Source of the DNA: Lachnospiraceae bacterium
GTDB taxonomy: Bacteria; Bacillota_A; Clostridia; Lachnospirales; Lachnospiraceae
DNA length: 5,670 bases
Direction of reading: 5' to 3'
NCBI GenBank assembly: GCA_009911175.1
Contig: QXWX01000191.1
Location: 1-5,670, forward strand
Within the stretch, counting starts at the first letter, position 1; each line of letters opens with the position of its first letter. The position numbers were made by a program, and so were the translations under genes. Of this stretch, positions 5,617 to 5,670 are shown piece by piece. Under the pieces are notes generated by a model. It was not told the DNA's origin. It did not search any database and worked only from the letters and a program-made list of their open reading frames with translations.

Positions 5617-5670
5617 ATTCCATTAAATACTGAATAGTAAAAGTGGGAATAGACACATCTTTGCTCATTT

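Noticed and set aside
5417..5668. 83-residue minus-strand gene across the AAA-like gene start
   Set aside because: It overlaps the ribosome binding site and N-terminus of the AAA-like gene in another frame and has a low-complexity basic tail.
1..5670. CRISPR array, tRNA gene or replication origin
   Set aside because: No regularly spaced multi-copy repeat, tRNA cloverleaf or iteron cluster was seen.

Overview
The window looks like an accessory, decaying stretch of a gut-type Firmicutes chromosome, most likely Lachnospiraceae/Clostridia. The reasons are the relics of a YesM-type sensor kinase and a carbohydrate ABC binding lipoprotein, strong GGAGG-like ribosome binding sites, an IS200-type element, a group II intron end, and an AAA-ATPase-like/DUF1703 gene of the kind found in many copies in such genomes. 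The organism is inferred, not proven. Apart from the sensor kinase relic, every gene reads on the minus strand.

Bases 1-1430 are mobile-element wreckage. Bases 1-61, read on the minus strand, are the 5' end of a group II intron that continues out of the window. It lies antisense in the N-terminal part of a sensor kinase gene (62-423, plus strand). That kinase relic is then cut off by an IS200/IS605-family element (about 421-1094) carrying one apparently intact Y1 transposase gene, with hairpins at both ends. On the far side of the IS is the 5' part of a sugar-binding lipoprotein gene (1095-1426, minus strand) with a frame change, a nonsense codon and a lost 3' end. The kinase and lipoprotein relics run towards each other into the IS, so the two flanks probably did not start as one insertion site.

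Bases 1427-1712 are non-coding. From left to right they hold an extended -10 promoter for the dead lipoprotein gene, a perfect 11-bp direct repeat with 21-bp period suited to an AraC/YesN-type activator, a minus-strand intrinsic terminator, and a 54-bp relic of a second AAA-ATPase-like gene.

Bases 1713-5496 hold a minus-strand series ending at that terminator: a 570-residue AAA-ATPase-like protein with a C-terminal PD-(D/E)XK nuclease motif (first gene), a small gene broken by one in-frame TGA, and a 486-residue acidic helical protein of unknown function. The spacings of 47 and 104 bases and the lack of an obvious internal terminator allow one transcript, but this is inference. Upstream, 5497-5670 contains a weak promoter candidate and a perfect 8-bp dyad.

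I do not see a clearly new biological system. The best candidates for further work are the nuclease-ATPase/unknown-protein cassette and the orphaned direct-repeat operator.
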